Source: Ashinkailepas kermadecensis (taxonomy: Eukaryota; Arthropoda; Thecostraca; Neolepadidae). Taken from it: a DNA stretch of 64,000 nucleotides. The position numbers and the translations under genes were made by a program. Below are positions 13,301 through 25,661 of the stretch, in pieces; the stretch's first letter is position 1; each line of letters starts with the position of its first letter. The notes under the pieces are model-generated. The model was not told the DNA's origin and ran no database searches. It saw only the letters and a program-made list of their open reading frames with translations. The stretch spans positions 317,001-381,000 of the forward strand of contig JAOTOM010004827.1 in assembly GCA_034440615.1 (NCBI GenBank), given 5' to 3'.

Positions 13301-14107
13301 GACACGAGCGTGCCGGGAGGACAGCTGGATCAGTACGCCAAGTGATGCGGCACTACATGGTGAGCCCCATCAGCTGACCATCAGCCCTGTCGGCTATAGG
13401 CGAGAACATGGCCAGTTTCATCAGCCGACTAGCAGACCTGTCTGCTATAGGTGAGAACATGGAATTGAACAACAGTGGTGGTGTGGCAGAGCATGAACAA
13501 CTGGCAGCTAGCTCGGCATGTCTGGGCTTGGAACAGCAGACTCTTGAGATCCTACAGTTCGGCACCGTCAATTCAGAGCTCTTGGGACGGATGTTTCGGA
13601 GCCGTTCGAACCTCACGACAACAGGCTGACACAGCAGCCGCTCAGACTTGACGTGTGACGTGACAGCGACTTCCGCGTGGCACCCCGCCCATCGGAGCTG
13701 CCGAACATGTGACGTGAGGCCTGGAAACCCAGCGCAGACGTGGGAGGGGGAGGGGGGGGGGCAGACCGGCCTCTCGCGGCCAACTGGTCCATTGACAACC
13801 GAGAGATAAGCAGGTAAGCAGCCACATCGTCCGCTATGATACTGTCTGAGCTGCGGTGAAGATGACGTCACATCCGACCCAGACGCGCGGAACACCATTG
13901 GCTGAAGCTGGCGGTCGGGCCGCGCCCGTGCACCGCAGTAAACACACGCTGGACAAGCCCGCGCACAGTGGCAGGCACCAGCGCTCAGCGTACCCTGGGC
14001 TCAGCGACTGCACATCCATGGCAACTGCGCAACCGTTGTAGCAAGCGTTCAGAAGCTAAATTACCGGTTCTTACTACTAATCTAGCCTAGCCAGATCTAA
14101 CATACAC
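10346..14107. other. No gene seen apart from the SINE at 11.8 kb
   Basis: A short duplicated motif, CTATAGGCGAGAACATGG, at ~13390 and ~13440. Open frames at 13.35-13.9 kb are not protein-like. Confidence 0.55.
11807..11967 (-). mobile_element. tRNA-derived SINE, full-length copy
   Basis: Same family. Near-identical head and body; flanks CGATACACAACGT and CGATACAACGT are a target-site duplication that has since lost or gained one CA. Confidence 0.88.
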
Positions 14108-14177
14108 AAAAACCTACCCCTACCCCTACCACTATCACTGCCACTACCCCTACACCTACACCTACACCACCCTCTAC
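14108..14177 (+). repeat. CCTACC-type simple repeat
   Basis: Runs of CCTACC and CACCTA. Not a clean telomeric motif. Confidence 0.75.
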
Positions 14178-14698
14178 ACATGGAATGGGGTGTCACTTAG
14201 CGCTCATCACCATGGCGTTCCTGTGGGGCCGGGTAAACGTGGTAGCGTGCGGTGTGAATGACTGGTTGACAAACGCTTAGGTCATGGGTGTGGCAGCTGT
14301 TGCAGTCAATATTAATAATTGGGTTTCATCATGGTTCTGGAATGGTACGTTGCGGTAGTGTTGGCACCCATCGTACCGACACGACTGCTACTGTATGCAA
14401 AACACAGTTCGCATGGCTGTCATTACACAGCCTGTTTGATGCCGCCTACATGGATTTACTACACCTACATGGAGTCTGTCTGGTGCTAAATGGTCGACCT
14501 GTATATGCCGGGGAGTATACTTCTGAAAATTATTGGGGGTAGGGGAACAAAGAATACATGGAGGCAACTGGCGAGACCAAATGTATTCGGGGCATAGTCC
14601 ATAGGACCCCGTGTTAAAAGTTTGATTTTTTTGGGGGTGGGGGGCAAAGCGAACACTGAGGGTCCACTTTCCCCCTCAAAAGTAAGCAAAACAACACC

Positions 14699-14700
<2 letters not shown>

Positions 14701-14734
<34 letters not shown>

Positions 14735-14765
14735 TATACATTATACGTAATATATAATATATATT
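14701..14765. repeat. (TA)n microsatellite
   Basis: TA dinucleotides with ACATATAC interruptions. Confidence 0.9.
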
Positions 14766-15162
14766 TTTAATCAATTCATCTGCTTACATCATACAGCTGG
14801 ATAATGTGACGAGCTTGGCCGGCCCAACCTACACGGTGATTGCGCAAAACTCACTTTTTTCCAATTGTCTAGGATTGCGTTGCAAGGGAGATCCGAGTTA
14901 CCATGATAATGTGATCTCCGGGTGACGTATACCTCCTTAACAGTGGCTGAGCTTGTTCACAAAATAGCTAACAGTCTGCGTACCCTGGAGCCATAATGGC
15001 TGACTAAGCAGTGACAGAGTTACATGCACATTCATGATGCCTTGTGCACGAGGCTAGCACGATAATTTGGCCGGAGGCAGGTTCAGTACTCTGCCCTAGG
15101 AGTTGAATGCCTTCGGAGTGATGTGTGCTGCGGTCGCCTGCAGTATACCGCCACCCTGCTTG

Positions 15163-15612
15163 CCGTGGCCGCGGGGTACTCGACACTGACCGTGCTCCTC
15201 TCAGCAGCCGTCCCGACAGGCCGGCGGGGTGGGGTGTGTGGCCGCGGGGTACTCGACACTATTTCTAGCAGCCGTCCCGACCGGCCGGCGGGGTGGGGTG
15301 TGTGGCCGCGGGGTACTCGACACTGACCGTGCTCCTCTCAGCAGCCGTCCCGACAGGCCGGCGGGGTGGGGGTGGGGGTGTGTGGCCGTGGGATACTCGA
15401 CACTGACCGTGCTCCTCTCGGCAGCCGTCCCGACAGGCCGGCGGGGTGGGGTGTGTGGCCGCGGGGTACTCGACACTGACCGTGCTCCTCTCAGCAGCCG
15501 TCCCGACAGGCCGACGGGGTGGGGGTGCGTGGCCCCGGGGTACTCGACACTGACCGTGCTCCTCTCGGCAGCCGTCCCGACAGGCCGGCGGGGTGGGGGT
15601 GCGTGGCCGCGA
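15163..15612 (+). repeat. ~73-78-bp minisatellite, six copies
   Basis: Unit holds GGCCGCGGGGTACTCGACAC, TGACCGTGCTCCTCTCAGCA and GCCGTCCCGACAGGCCGGCG. One unit has a deletion in the middle (ACTATTTCTAGCAGCC). Very GC-rich. Confidence 0.9.
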
Positions 15613-15697
15613 GCCGGCACCACTGGTGGCTGGCGCAGAGTTCGTGTCAGACATGGCCGAACGAGGTCGGCTGTCGGCGGCACCGCAGCTGCTGTCC

Positions 15698-15833
15698 TCT
15701 GCTGGGGTCGCCTCCTGCGGACATATGGACCTGGTCAGTGACTCCAAATAGCCGTGACCTCAGCCTCTGCTGGGGTCGCTTCCTGCGGACATATGGACCT
15801 GGTCAGTGACTCCACAGGGTCGTAACCTCAACC
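15698..15833 (+). repeat. 68-bp tandem duplication
   Basis: CTGCTGGGGTCGCCTCCTGC, then GGACATATGGACCTGGTCAG, occurs twice 68 bp apart with few changes. Confidence 0.85.
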
Positions 15834-18800
15834 TCTGCTCAGGTCATCTGCCGACACGCAAACTGTGAAATGGAACACAAATCGGCATATGTGATCTTAT
15901 TCTGAGCACCGGCGGTGTTTTCGTTTTCGTTTTGTTTTTGCAGTTCTTGCGCGTCCGTTTTGTAAGAACATCGTATGACTAAGTATGGAGTGTATAGCTG
16001 AGGATATCCCGCATAACTGTGCAAGCGATGTAACAACAGCCGACTCCCGGCGGGAGAGGCAGGTTATGTTCTCTCAGACGGCGACCACGGGGTGGTCGGT
16101 GTGGTCAGCGACCTCGCCCACGGCCAGCGAATGTGATGCCACTCGGGCACTGGACCAACGGTCAGCGGGCTCACACCTTCTCAGACAGTGGGCCATGGCC
16201 AGCGGGGCCGTGCCCTCAGTCAGCGATGGTCATCGTCTCAGACGGCAGCAGTCGGCACCACGCTATAACCGCGTCATCGAGACGGCGCTATATCGAGATC
16301 GATCGCGACGCACGTCACGAACCGCAACCCCGCTGTTCTCGTGAACATTCTAGTTCCAGAGCAGCACCGCCTCCATCTGGGAATGGCGCGGACTGGGCTA
16401 GGTGATAATATAATATTTTGTACGCTCCGAGTGGTGCGATTGCGAGATGTGCTGAGGTCAGGACGGATTTATGTTCGCTGATTTATCCGTACCTCCGAAA
16501 GTCGGGTGCGCAATATCTGTCATTACTGAACTGAGGCTGTTGATTTGAACCAAACTAGAGACGAAAGTAAACATTTATTCATGTTTTGAGAGCTGGACAT
16601 AATGCCATCACACGTCCTCTGGCACTTACTTATGCTATCCCTTTTTTCAGATTTCAGACAAAACCACCAGATACCCACAATTGCAGATATCAGACAAAAC
16701 CACCGGAAATGCGCTGCTGCTTTTCACAAAAGCGAATTACAGTGCCGCACCCTGCCAACACACATGTCTCGCATCCAGCTCTACGATTTGTCGGAAGGCA
16801 ACTATTCAGCAGCTTCTTTATGATCCTATCCAAGCCCGCGTCTAAGTGGACAAAGGCAGGACAACGCCAGTCCCAGTCTCTCCATATGCGTTGCTATACA
16901 ATTTCCAAAATATATTTTGCAGCGGGACAGTGGTTTTGTAACGTTCGGATCTTTCTACACGAGTTTGAAGAAGCTAATCACTGAATTGGAAACAATGAAG
17001 CGAAGCGGCCGAAACATGCGAACCCATTCCAGTTGTATCGCAGCCACTAATTATTGTTGAAGGCTTAGAAAACCAAGAAAATACCTTAATATTAACGCCG
17101 CGGTAGCTGGCTAGCATTAAATTGGTTGTCGTCACATTTTTATATTTCGCTGCTGAAAACCGTACCGCAAGCTACACCTACGGCGCCACCAAAGGCACTG
17201 GACAAGCAATGGCAAGATGCAGCATACGGGGCAGCAAGCACCTACCTCCGGCATGAGCATGCAGCAAGCACTCCACGGAGAGGTGATTGGTGCTGTGCCG
17301 TGCGACGCATCGTACGGGGCCGAGTTGTGTCGCTTCTGGCAACTCCCTTTCTTCCATAAAATGGCAATATTTAAGCAGAAATGTTGATATGGAGGTTGAG
17401 AACATTAAATGTTAGCGAGTAGGCTAAAGGATCGGTGAAGAACGCTGAACATGAAGCGTAGCAAAATAAAGGATGATTAAGGTTTCAAAAGCGTCACAGT
17501 CAGATCTGGTCGTGTCGGGTCCGATCGGATCGGCTATAACTTTTTGTCCTACATGCACAACGGTAGACGCGCTCCGTCCTCCCCCTTGTCAGTGATAGCG
17601 TCGCAAAACGTCGGAATACTTCCAAGGATTCATTCCCAGACGATAGGCCAACATTTACCTATTCTTTGGGATGCACACTCGTGTTGCATGACAGGCAACA
17701 TGATGCCGAGCTTGCAAGGCTTCTTCAGGGAACACCCGTCGAGCACCAGGCCTGCATACTCTGTGTATTCACGCGAGCTCACGCCAATTCGTGACTTTTG
17801 CATGATCAGGCACGAGGCTAAGATGACTACACGATTCGAGACTCTAGACGACATGCATGACGCCGCAGTTTGCAAGAAGCGGACGCTTGTACTGATTATA
17901 TCTAGGCGCGGACATCCACGAGAGAGGTTTTCGAGCTCTCAAACCGCAATTGATGCTTGTCCGCAGCGGAAGGAAAAATACATGTATGTAAGCAACGCTC
18001 ACTTAGCGACCTCATTCATGAAACACCGCGAACGGCAGCCGGGGGCAGTTGGGAGCAGAACATCCCCGCCGGTGCTGTAATGGTGTGGACAATGGTGACC
18101 TTGCAATCTGCTGTGCCCTACAGCCGTCGGATGGAGGACGTCCACTTCAGAGCGTGCCACCTACCGGTGCTTTCAACCGTCCACAGCCCCCTGCATAGCG
18201 AATGAGCGGAGTATGCGTGAGCTATGTCTATTCATCTGCCACCACTCGACCGATTCCGTTTGATATACCCTTATATTACGTCGCGAAGTGCACACGCGAA
18301 CCGTAGCCGAAGCGGCGTCGCGTGCAGACGCGGGTGTTTGTGAGTGTTTGTGGGCGAGGATTTCGTCCTGATCGAGCCCACCGGTTGGCGACAGATTTCG
18401 AAGCGCGCTCGAGTGATGCGAAGGACAGGCGCCGGAGTAGCGCCAGGAATAACAACCCGGAATGGACGATAAATGATCACTTGTCGGTACGCGGGTTGTC
18501 GCGACACGTGCATTCGTCTCTCCGCGGAGGAAAAGCGTCGGGCATTTCTGCGAGCTGCAGTGACCAGTTTGTCTGGAGTGCCGCAATTCCGGTGATACCC
18601 TCTGCACCGGCTTCACGATTTACGGCCCTTTCCACAGCGTACTCCCACTTTTTGACATCAAATGAGGACCGGCTTGTCAATCTGCAGAAACCGCATCTGC
18701 AGAAACAGCGGCGCTGCGTAAGAGGCATATTTCCGAAACCAGGCTCACTGGCCTGTTGGGCAAGCCCGGACGTTGAAAAGAACGAACCCGAGCACTGGGG

Positions 18801-19046
18801 TGATCGATGACAATGAGACGCAAACTTAAATTAAAATTAAAAAACGTTTCAATATATTTCCTACGTTTCGGCTATATGTATCCATGTATTCTCGGGCTCT
18901 GCATCTACTTCCAAGCCATGTCCTCTGTATGAATTAGCTTGGTACATCTCGGTGTTCCATTTACAATATTTTGCAAATCATGTCTGCATGGCATGGAAAT
19001 GTTAGTATGCTAATTTGTTGTCATCAGTATCTACCTGATCATACGC
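15834..19046. other. No gene seen
   Basis: Mixed-composition sequence with scattered frames below 180 codons, none with a recognisable motif or matching splice sites. Confidence 0.55.
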
Positions 19047-19078
19047 GGTCTGAATAGCTCCATCGAGCTATTCAGACC
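19047..19078. repeat. Perfect 14-bp stem hairpin
   Basis: GGTCTGAATAGCTC, loop CATC, then GAGCTATTCAGACC. No poly-T or gene beside it; function unknown. Confidence 0.85.
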
Positions 19079-19462
19079 ACGAGATATCACACACATACAT
19101 TACGAGAGGCCATTACGAACATTTCAGAAAGGCAATTTTCAAGCTCAAGTTGATGTGTCACAAGCCCAACGAACTTGATAAGGACCTGATTGAACTCAAT
19201 TTATATACTAGTCAGGTATTTGGCGTGTTCAACTGCGCTTGCCTCGTGGACCGACATGGCATTTCAAATCTGGTCACGTTTTGAGACTAACCAATGCAGA
19301 ATGTCTAACGCTACGCCTCGCGGCTTGACTGTGCTGCAATTCCATGGCTGATATGTAATCCCTAGGCGTGAATGGCTTAAAGTTAGTTGGTGTAGCTCAG
19401 GGGAGCATCGATTACATATATCACATAGTGCCCAACGGGTGACTTAACCACCCGAGTCTTTG

Positions 19463-19473
19463 TATATATGTAC

Positions 19474-19551
<78 letters not shown>
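19463..19551. repeat. (TA)n microsatellite
   Basis: About 40 TA units, nearly pure. Confidence 0.95.
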
Positions 19552-19554
<3 letters not shown>

Positions 19555-19789
19555 TATATCATAGCTAACTTGACATACGTGGAAGTTCACCAGTGGACAG
19601 AACTGGAGCAGTAATTTATAGCATGGCAGACATACTAATAGCCCTGAGTTATCATGGGGCCAACAATACCCCCGAAGCGTAAGGGAGTGGGCGGGGAGCT
19701 GTGCATTTGGCGACGGCCCGGGACTGAATCAGTCGATAGGGTAGGAGGCCATCGGTCGATAGGAACGTCGGACCGGGATGACAACAGAT

Positions 19790-20108
19790 TCGAGCCGGGC
19801 TCGGTCGTCAAGGAGGGAGACCTAGCCACCTCGGTCATTAGGAAGGCAGGTCTAAGCCTCTCGGCTGGCGTAGCAGTTGCACGACCCAGCTATGGCTTGG
19901 CAGATCATCGGGCCAGATACTGTCCGACCAGCTATTTTGGGAACCTCAGTCGTCAGGGAGGTCGTGCAAGTAGTCGGAGACTGTCGGTCGTCGGAGAGAC
20001 TATGCGAGTCGTCAGACACGCCGTCAGCCGTGAAGGTTCGCGAGAAAGAGCATAGCCGTCGGAAGAGCATCTCTCTCTCCCTCCCCCCCCCCCCCTCCTT
20101 TCTCTTTT

Positions 20109-20175
<67 letters not shown>

Positions 20176-20400
20176 ACGCGGTCGCAAAAAGAACATCCCT
20201 CGCCAGTCGTCAGGAAGAGGTTCCTCGGTCACCAGGAAGGACACCGTTCAATCAGTGCCCAGGAAGTACAATCGTCCTCGGTCACCAGAAAGACCACCGC
20301 TCTATCGTTTGCCAATAAAAACAGCCCTCCTCGGGTCGTCAGGAAGAACACCTCATCCCTCGTGGCTGGGAAGAACACGCCTCTCAGTGCCTCCGGCAGA
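19790..20400 (+). repeat. Degenerate TCGTCAGGAAG repeat with a CT tract
   Basis: Loose ~30-35-bp units holding TCGTCAGGAAG or TCACCAGGAAG, interrupted at 20070-20175 by a C run and then (CT)n. Confidence 0.65.
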
Positions 20401-21064
20401 CTCGCCTGTTGTCGGCGGACAGAGATCGCCAGCTCATCAGTCTCTCGGTGTCGGCGAGTACGGCACGCGCCAGATTGAGTGCTGCGTAGCTGCGGGTGCG
20501 ATGCTGCGATGCCTTGCGGCGGACGGGCGCCGCCGGCGTGGAGGCGCGAGACCGCCACTCAGTCGGCAGCGGCGACTTCCTCGGAGAACCGGCATAGAGG
20601 AGAGTCATACCAGACGCGGGTGGGCCGATTCTGAGCCACGATCACACCAGTCCCGTTCAGACCTCCGACTACACTGGGCGCCGCCGGCACTTTTCCTCAC
20701 GTTGGGCTGAGCGTTGGAGGCGCCACGAGTGACGTTGGGCTGAGTGTTGGAGGCGCCACAACTGTTGGATCTGATCCTGATCGCCACGTCGCGCGGGCTT
20801 GGCAGCGGCTTAACGGCGCCGACAGTAAACGTCAGCACGTGATAATCACATCAGTGGCACGTGAAATATGATGAAGATGAGGATGGCGTGATGATAACCC
20901 GGCGACAGGGAGCAATGCAGCAAGGTGTTTCCGGTCAGCTTGCCGTTTAACGTGCTACCGTGGAAGCTGACTTCGACGCAGACAGCTTGAGCTAAAACAA
21001 ACGGGGCACTGAATTTAGCCGGGCAGTCAAAATATCCAACTCGCATCCCACCGTCCAAACAGAA

Positions 21065-21202
21065 TCCGAATTAGCAACCCGTCCTACCCTCGCCGGACAG
21101 CACGCCAGGTTCCGAATTAGCAACCCGTCCTACCCTCGCCAGGCAGCATGAGAGGTTCCGAATTAGCAACCCGTCCTACCTTCGCCGGACAGCAAGCGCG
21201 GT
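21065..21202 (+). repeat. 46-bp tandem repeat, three copies
   Basis: Unit starts TCCGAATTAGCAACCCGTCC at 21065, 21111 and 21157. Confidence 0.9.
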
Positions 21203-21410
21203 TTAGCCACTTGATCAAACAGCCGGATGTGGACCTGCTGTTGGTGGTCCGTGACAAAGCAGCAGAGTTCGACGTCTGTCTTCCGTGGCCTTCGGAGGTT
21301 CCCGTAACCAGTGTCGCAAGAGCGACCGGTCGGTGCCAACACAAGCCAAACAAACAGGGCGGGACGAGCGGCCACCATGCTGTCTCCTCGCCCGGCCTGG
21401 CTCGCGGTCG

Positions 21411-21483
21411 GGTCGAACACGCCCCCTCGTCGGCGTCGGGGGCGTGGGCGTGGCCAGGCGCCGACGAGAGGGCGTGTTCGACC
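21411..21483. repeat. 27-bp imperfect inverted repeat
   Basis: GGTCGAACACGCCCCCTCGT.. pairs with ..ACGAGAGGGCGTGTTCGACC at 25 of 27 positions around a ~20-nt GC-rich loop. It lies 140 bp from the possible exon at 21624. Confidence 0.85.
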
Positions 21484-21623
21484 CTGGCGCGACTCGGCGA
21501 GACGCGATCTTACGACCTCACGGTCAATCGCTTCAGGGGTGATCACGTAACCGCTCAGCCGACGTTCAAGGGGGGGGTCTATCCGCCGGGTTTCCGCAGG
21601 GCCACAAACTCTCCCCCGCTCAC

Positions 21624-21669
21624 CGCTGACCTCATCTCCCGCAAGGCACGGGGGGATCTCCACTGTCCT
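21624..21669 (-). CDS. Possible exon 5 of the same gene
   Basis: A 46-nt minus-strand segment between a C-rich tract ending in CTGCAG and a donor CAGCG/GTGAGCGG. It starts in phase 0, as exon 4 requires, and has no stop in that frame, reading RTVEIPPCLAGDEVS plus one base (phase 1 end). Splice sites are good and phase fits, but the exon is too short for composition to help, and the surrounding GC-rich sequence has long chance open frames. It lies 5.8 kb past exon 4. Treat as a candidate. Confidence 0.3.
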
Positions 21670-23329
21670 CTGCAGTGGGCGGGGACGTGCGACCCCACTC
21701 CACCCCGTCGGAGCCACGTCGTGCCCGACGAGCGGACATCGGGCGGCGCGACGTCCCACGTCGGTGACAAGAGCCACACCGACACGGCTAAATATAGCGC
21801 CGCCGCACGACGATCGTTGCCGACGCATAGCCGGCGGCGGTGTTGGTCACGCGTCGGAGACGAGGCGACGGAAGCTGTCGCAGACGACGCTGCGGGTGGG
21901 TGGTCTCCGGCGCTCCCGGACACGGCAATGCTGGCCCGGCCTAACATGGGCAAAGTATGTGAGCCTGCCGCTGGCTGGCTGTCTCTCGAAGCTGACAGTG
22001 GGAGTCCGGTAAGACAGCTGATCGGCAGAGAGCTCGTTGCACTTCCGGATCACTGGCGCTCTCTCAGCAAAGGAGATGGAGGTCATCACCGTCGCCACGG
22101 GTTTTATATGGGAACGAGAAGTGTACAGGTACATTATCTTCGTGATGCTGAAGCGACGCTTTCGTTCTCGGGACTCCGGCAAATGTCGCTCCCACGTGTC
22201 ATGTAAAACTGTAGTGAGGAGCGTATGAGTTTGGGTCGCTGGCAGGGCATGAAAATTAGTTTTAACATTGTCCATGTGAGAGTAGAAAATCACTTTAAAA
22301 TGACTGCCACAGCAACTTCCTCTGTAAAACCAAAGCAATTGCAACACCCTTGATTGATTTTTTGTTTGTTTTAAAAACTAGACTAACTATGTCATTCGAT
22401 ATGGTACATACGCGCTTATAAGAGTATGTTAACGAGTAAACACATCCGACCCGAAAAGGCTTCGCTGAAAAGGCTCCCAGTGCTTCAGTGTCTCCTGTAT
22501 CCGCCCCTGCACGAAGTCAATGTTGGCAAGAAACGGAAGGGCAATCATTTCTCAGACAATTGGTAAACATAGTATATGATTCAATACCACTTTCACATGC
22601 ACAACGTGAAAAACTACCTCCGAAGCTAATCAAAACAGCACAAATTACGTGGGGCGGACTGCCGCTGTGTCAGGGAAGTCAGCTGACGTTGGTGCCGCGC
22701 CAGTAGTCACCGGCCGGCTGCCGCTGGCACTGGCACTGCAGCAGGAGTCAGCTGACGCGCGTGAGAGTCAGCAGAGTCATTTCCGCCGACCAGTCTGAAC
22801 ACTTAGCGTCCGCCGGCGCTGATCGCCGTCGATTTTATCGAAGCTCGGCTCAACGCATCGTCTGCAGCACGCGACACGCCACCGCGCCGCACTCGTCGCA
22901 TATGGCAGCCCGCCACGCGACCCGACGGCCGGCGCTGCCAAATCTGCCCGGCCGCCGTTCTCAGACCGGTTGGCACCGCAGCGGGCGGGCGGGCGAGCGG
23001 GCGGGTGGGCGGGCGGCTGGTCGCATCCGACTGGCACGCGACACGGACGGGCCCTGTCCGGCCACCCGGCTTTCATCAACTAATTGGTCAGGTGGTGATA
23101 CGCCATCCTGCACCGCCACGAGGAGGATGGGAAGGAGGTGACACGGGCTCGGGCCGTGCCAACTGCGTTTGAGGCGGCTCCGGGATCTGGACAAAAGCTG
23201 ACTTCTTCCGCAGAAGTTCGTCGGCCAGATTCTCGTTGGCCAAATCTCGTAATGGCAAAAGCTTGCGCGATATGCACCTTGTACCGCCAGTTCATCAGCG
23301 TTAAGTCTAGTTAGTTGCTCATATAATTA
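21670..23329. other. GC-rich stretch with no clear gene
   Basis: Long frames on both strands (up to 352 codons on the plus strand across 21.15-22.2 kb) reflect high GC and few stops; no family motif is visible. Confidence 0.5.
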
Positions 23330-24980
23330 AATTCTGGTCATGTTAAACTCTGAAATAAAATTATCGTGCGGAACTCAATATTTTATTCCTAAATTGACTC
23401 GCAGCTAAATTGTCGTACGATTAAATTATCGTACAACATAATTGACTTCCGACAAAGTATCGCACAAATAAATCACCGTGCAGCAAAATTATTCGGATCG
23501 TTAATTACCCCATGACCGAAGTCTCGTCGGACATCTTCTCGTACGAACGATTTGTGTTATAGCAAAACATAACATTAAATTCCTGGACAACCTTATTGTC
23601 GTTGGACAGTTCGCCCGAGTAAGTAATGGTGTGGTGCAATTTCTTCATGACAGAATTCCCGTATTCCCGTGAAGATCTTGACACTCATATTCTCGTATAG
23701 TAAAGTGCTCGCACAACCCAGTCCTCAGACAGGTTCTGGTGGGGATAATTTATCGTACCTCTTAGCTCTCATCCTAATAGGGGCGGTGAACACCAGATGC
23801 CTTATCATTACATTTTTTTTCGAAAACCACACGCAAGCTAAAAGCTTAGCGGGAGGAAATTTTCAGTCGCTGAGCCTTTGTCAATCGGACACATTTTGGT
23901 ACAAAAACCAAGTTGACATCAGGTCCCGTCACAACTTGATGACGTCTCGGCTTGATGACGTTTGACGACGTAAAGCATTGCCAGTTTCACTTCTGAGAGG
24001 CCCGATGACCTGATTCTCAGCAAACAGAGGTCAAATGAGCCATTTGTTTTGGCGCAGAAGTTGCCAAGGATGGCTCCGTTCCAAAGGTAGGGAGGGGAGC
24101 GGGAGGTGCGAAGGCAGCTGGGAATAACCATGATTTCTCTTACCGGACGTATTAAAATGACATTCGAAACAAAAATCGAAGGCGGTCCAGTCAGGGGAAG
24201 ATTTACGTATCCAATTCAATTATCCAATATAATCCAATATAATCAAATATCCGATTAAATTATTGGAACACAATTCCCGATTTTCAACTTCCATGCGTTT
24301 TCAGAATTGCATTATCCCCTCTCCCCCAGAAACGTCTGGAGTAAGCTGTTCTTTCGCAAGTCTGACATCTGGGAGTTATACATCCGAAGAAAAGCCGAAA
24401 TCGTACGACGGCATCCTGCCGGATGTGCCTAAATTAGACGGGCGTAGAATTAGGCCGTACGAAAATCAGATCTACAGAACTTGGCAGCAAGAGGATCTAG
24501 ACATCTATCTCGTAACCCGAATCTCTCGAATCTCGTACATGATATCCAAATACGATAATTTGGCAGAACGAGAATCTGCCAGACGATAATTTGGCCGCAC
24601 GAGAGATTCGCTATGCGAGAACTTAGCCGTACGAAGGTTTGCCCAACGAGAATCAGGTCATACGAGAATTGGATTATGGGATAACTTAGTCGTACGAGAC
24701 TGTCCAACGATAATTACGCCGTACGCTAATTTGTTATTCATTAATTTAGCCGTCGAAGAATCCCTCCAACGATAATTATGTCGTACGATAATCTTCTCTA
24801 CGATAATTTGGAGCCACGATAATTCAACAATACGAAATATTGCATTCAGATAATTATTCTTCGCGGGAATTTTCCATTATGAGATTTGTACCGAATTAGC
24901 ATTTTCCGTTCAGAATTTATACCGTACGAAAATTGCCAATTGCGAGATTTATGCGTCGAGACACTGTCCGAAAGATATTT
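23330..24980. repeat. Degenerate AT-rich ~18-21-bp repeat (CGTACGATAATTTGGC)
   Basis: Many loosely spaced copies of CGTACGATAATTTGGC, CGTACGAGAAT and variants, densest at 23390-23560 and 24400-24960. No clean frame or gene. It may be a very old satellite. Confidence 0.6.
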
Positions 24981-25576
24981 GTCAACAAGAATTCAGGCAC
25001 AGGATCGACCTCGCTTTCTCTCTCTCTCCCTCTCGGGCTTTAGGGCGCTTTCTCTCTCCCTCTTTCGCGCCCCTTTTTAGCTGATTAAAGCGGTACGCAC
25101 AGCATCTCCTCGCACGTGAACCGAAAAACAAGACCCTCGTTAATGGGCTATCTAGCAGGGCGACGTTCGACCCAGAGCCCTTCTGTCGTCATCAACGCGG
25201 CAAATGGCAGCTGTGGGCGGAGACATTTGGCAGCGCGCACAATACGGATCAGGGGAAAACAAACACCGCGGAAGCCAGCGCAACGCCGAGCTGTCGCTGC
25301 CAGCTGAGAGGTGTCGTAATATTCACATCAAGCCTAATTAACATAATACAAGTCACGAGCTGCATGCCATCGTCAAAGGTACCAATTTGGCAGGCGTTCA
25401 GAGGCCTCCTCACTGCATGCAACGCCCTCTGTGCGGTGGCGGACGGAGGTAATTTAGAGAGGAAAACAAATGTGACTGGGTACCCTGGCCCCGATGGCAC
25501 CCTTTCGTGGTGCTGACACGCCGAGCTTCTTGGGCCCGGGTCCGCCTACAAATAGCTTTTTTATAATATATATATA

Positions 25577-25661
<85 letters not shown>

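Noticed and set aside
19877..20710. 277-codon frame with a long Ser/Leu run
   Set aside because: The run is the (CT)n tract and the rest is a degenerate repeat.
21148..22206. 352-codon plus-strand open frame
   Set aside because: High GC with few stops, frames open on both strands, no motif, and it includes the 46-bp repeat and an inverted repeat.
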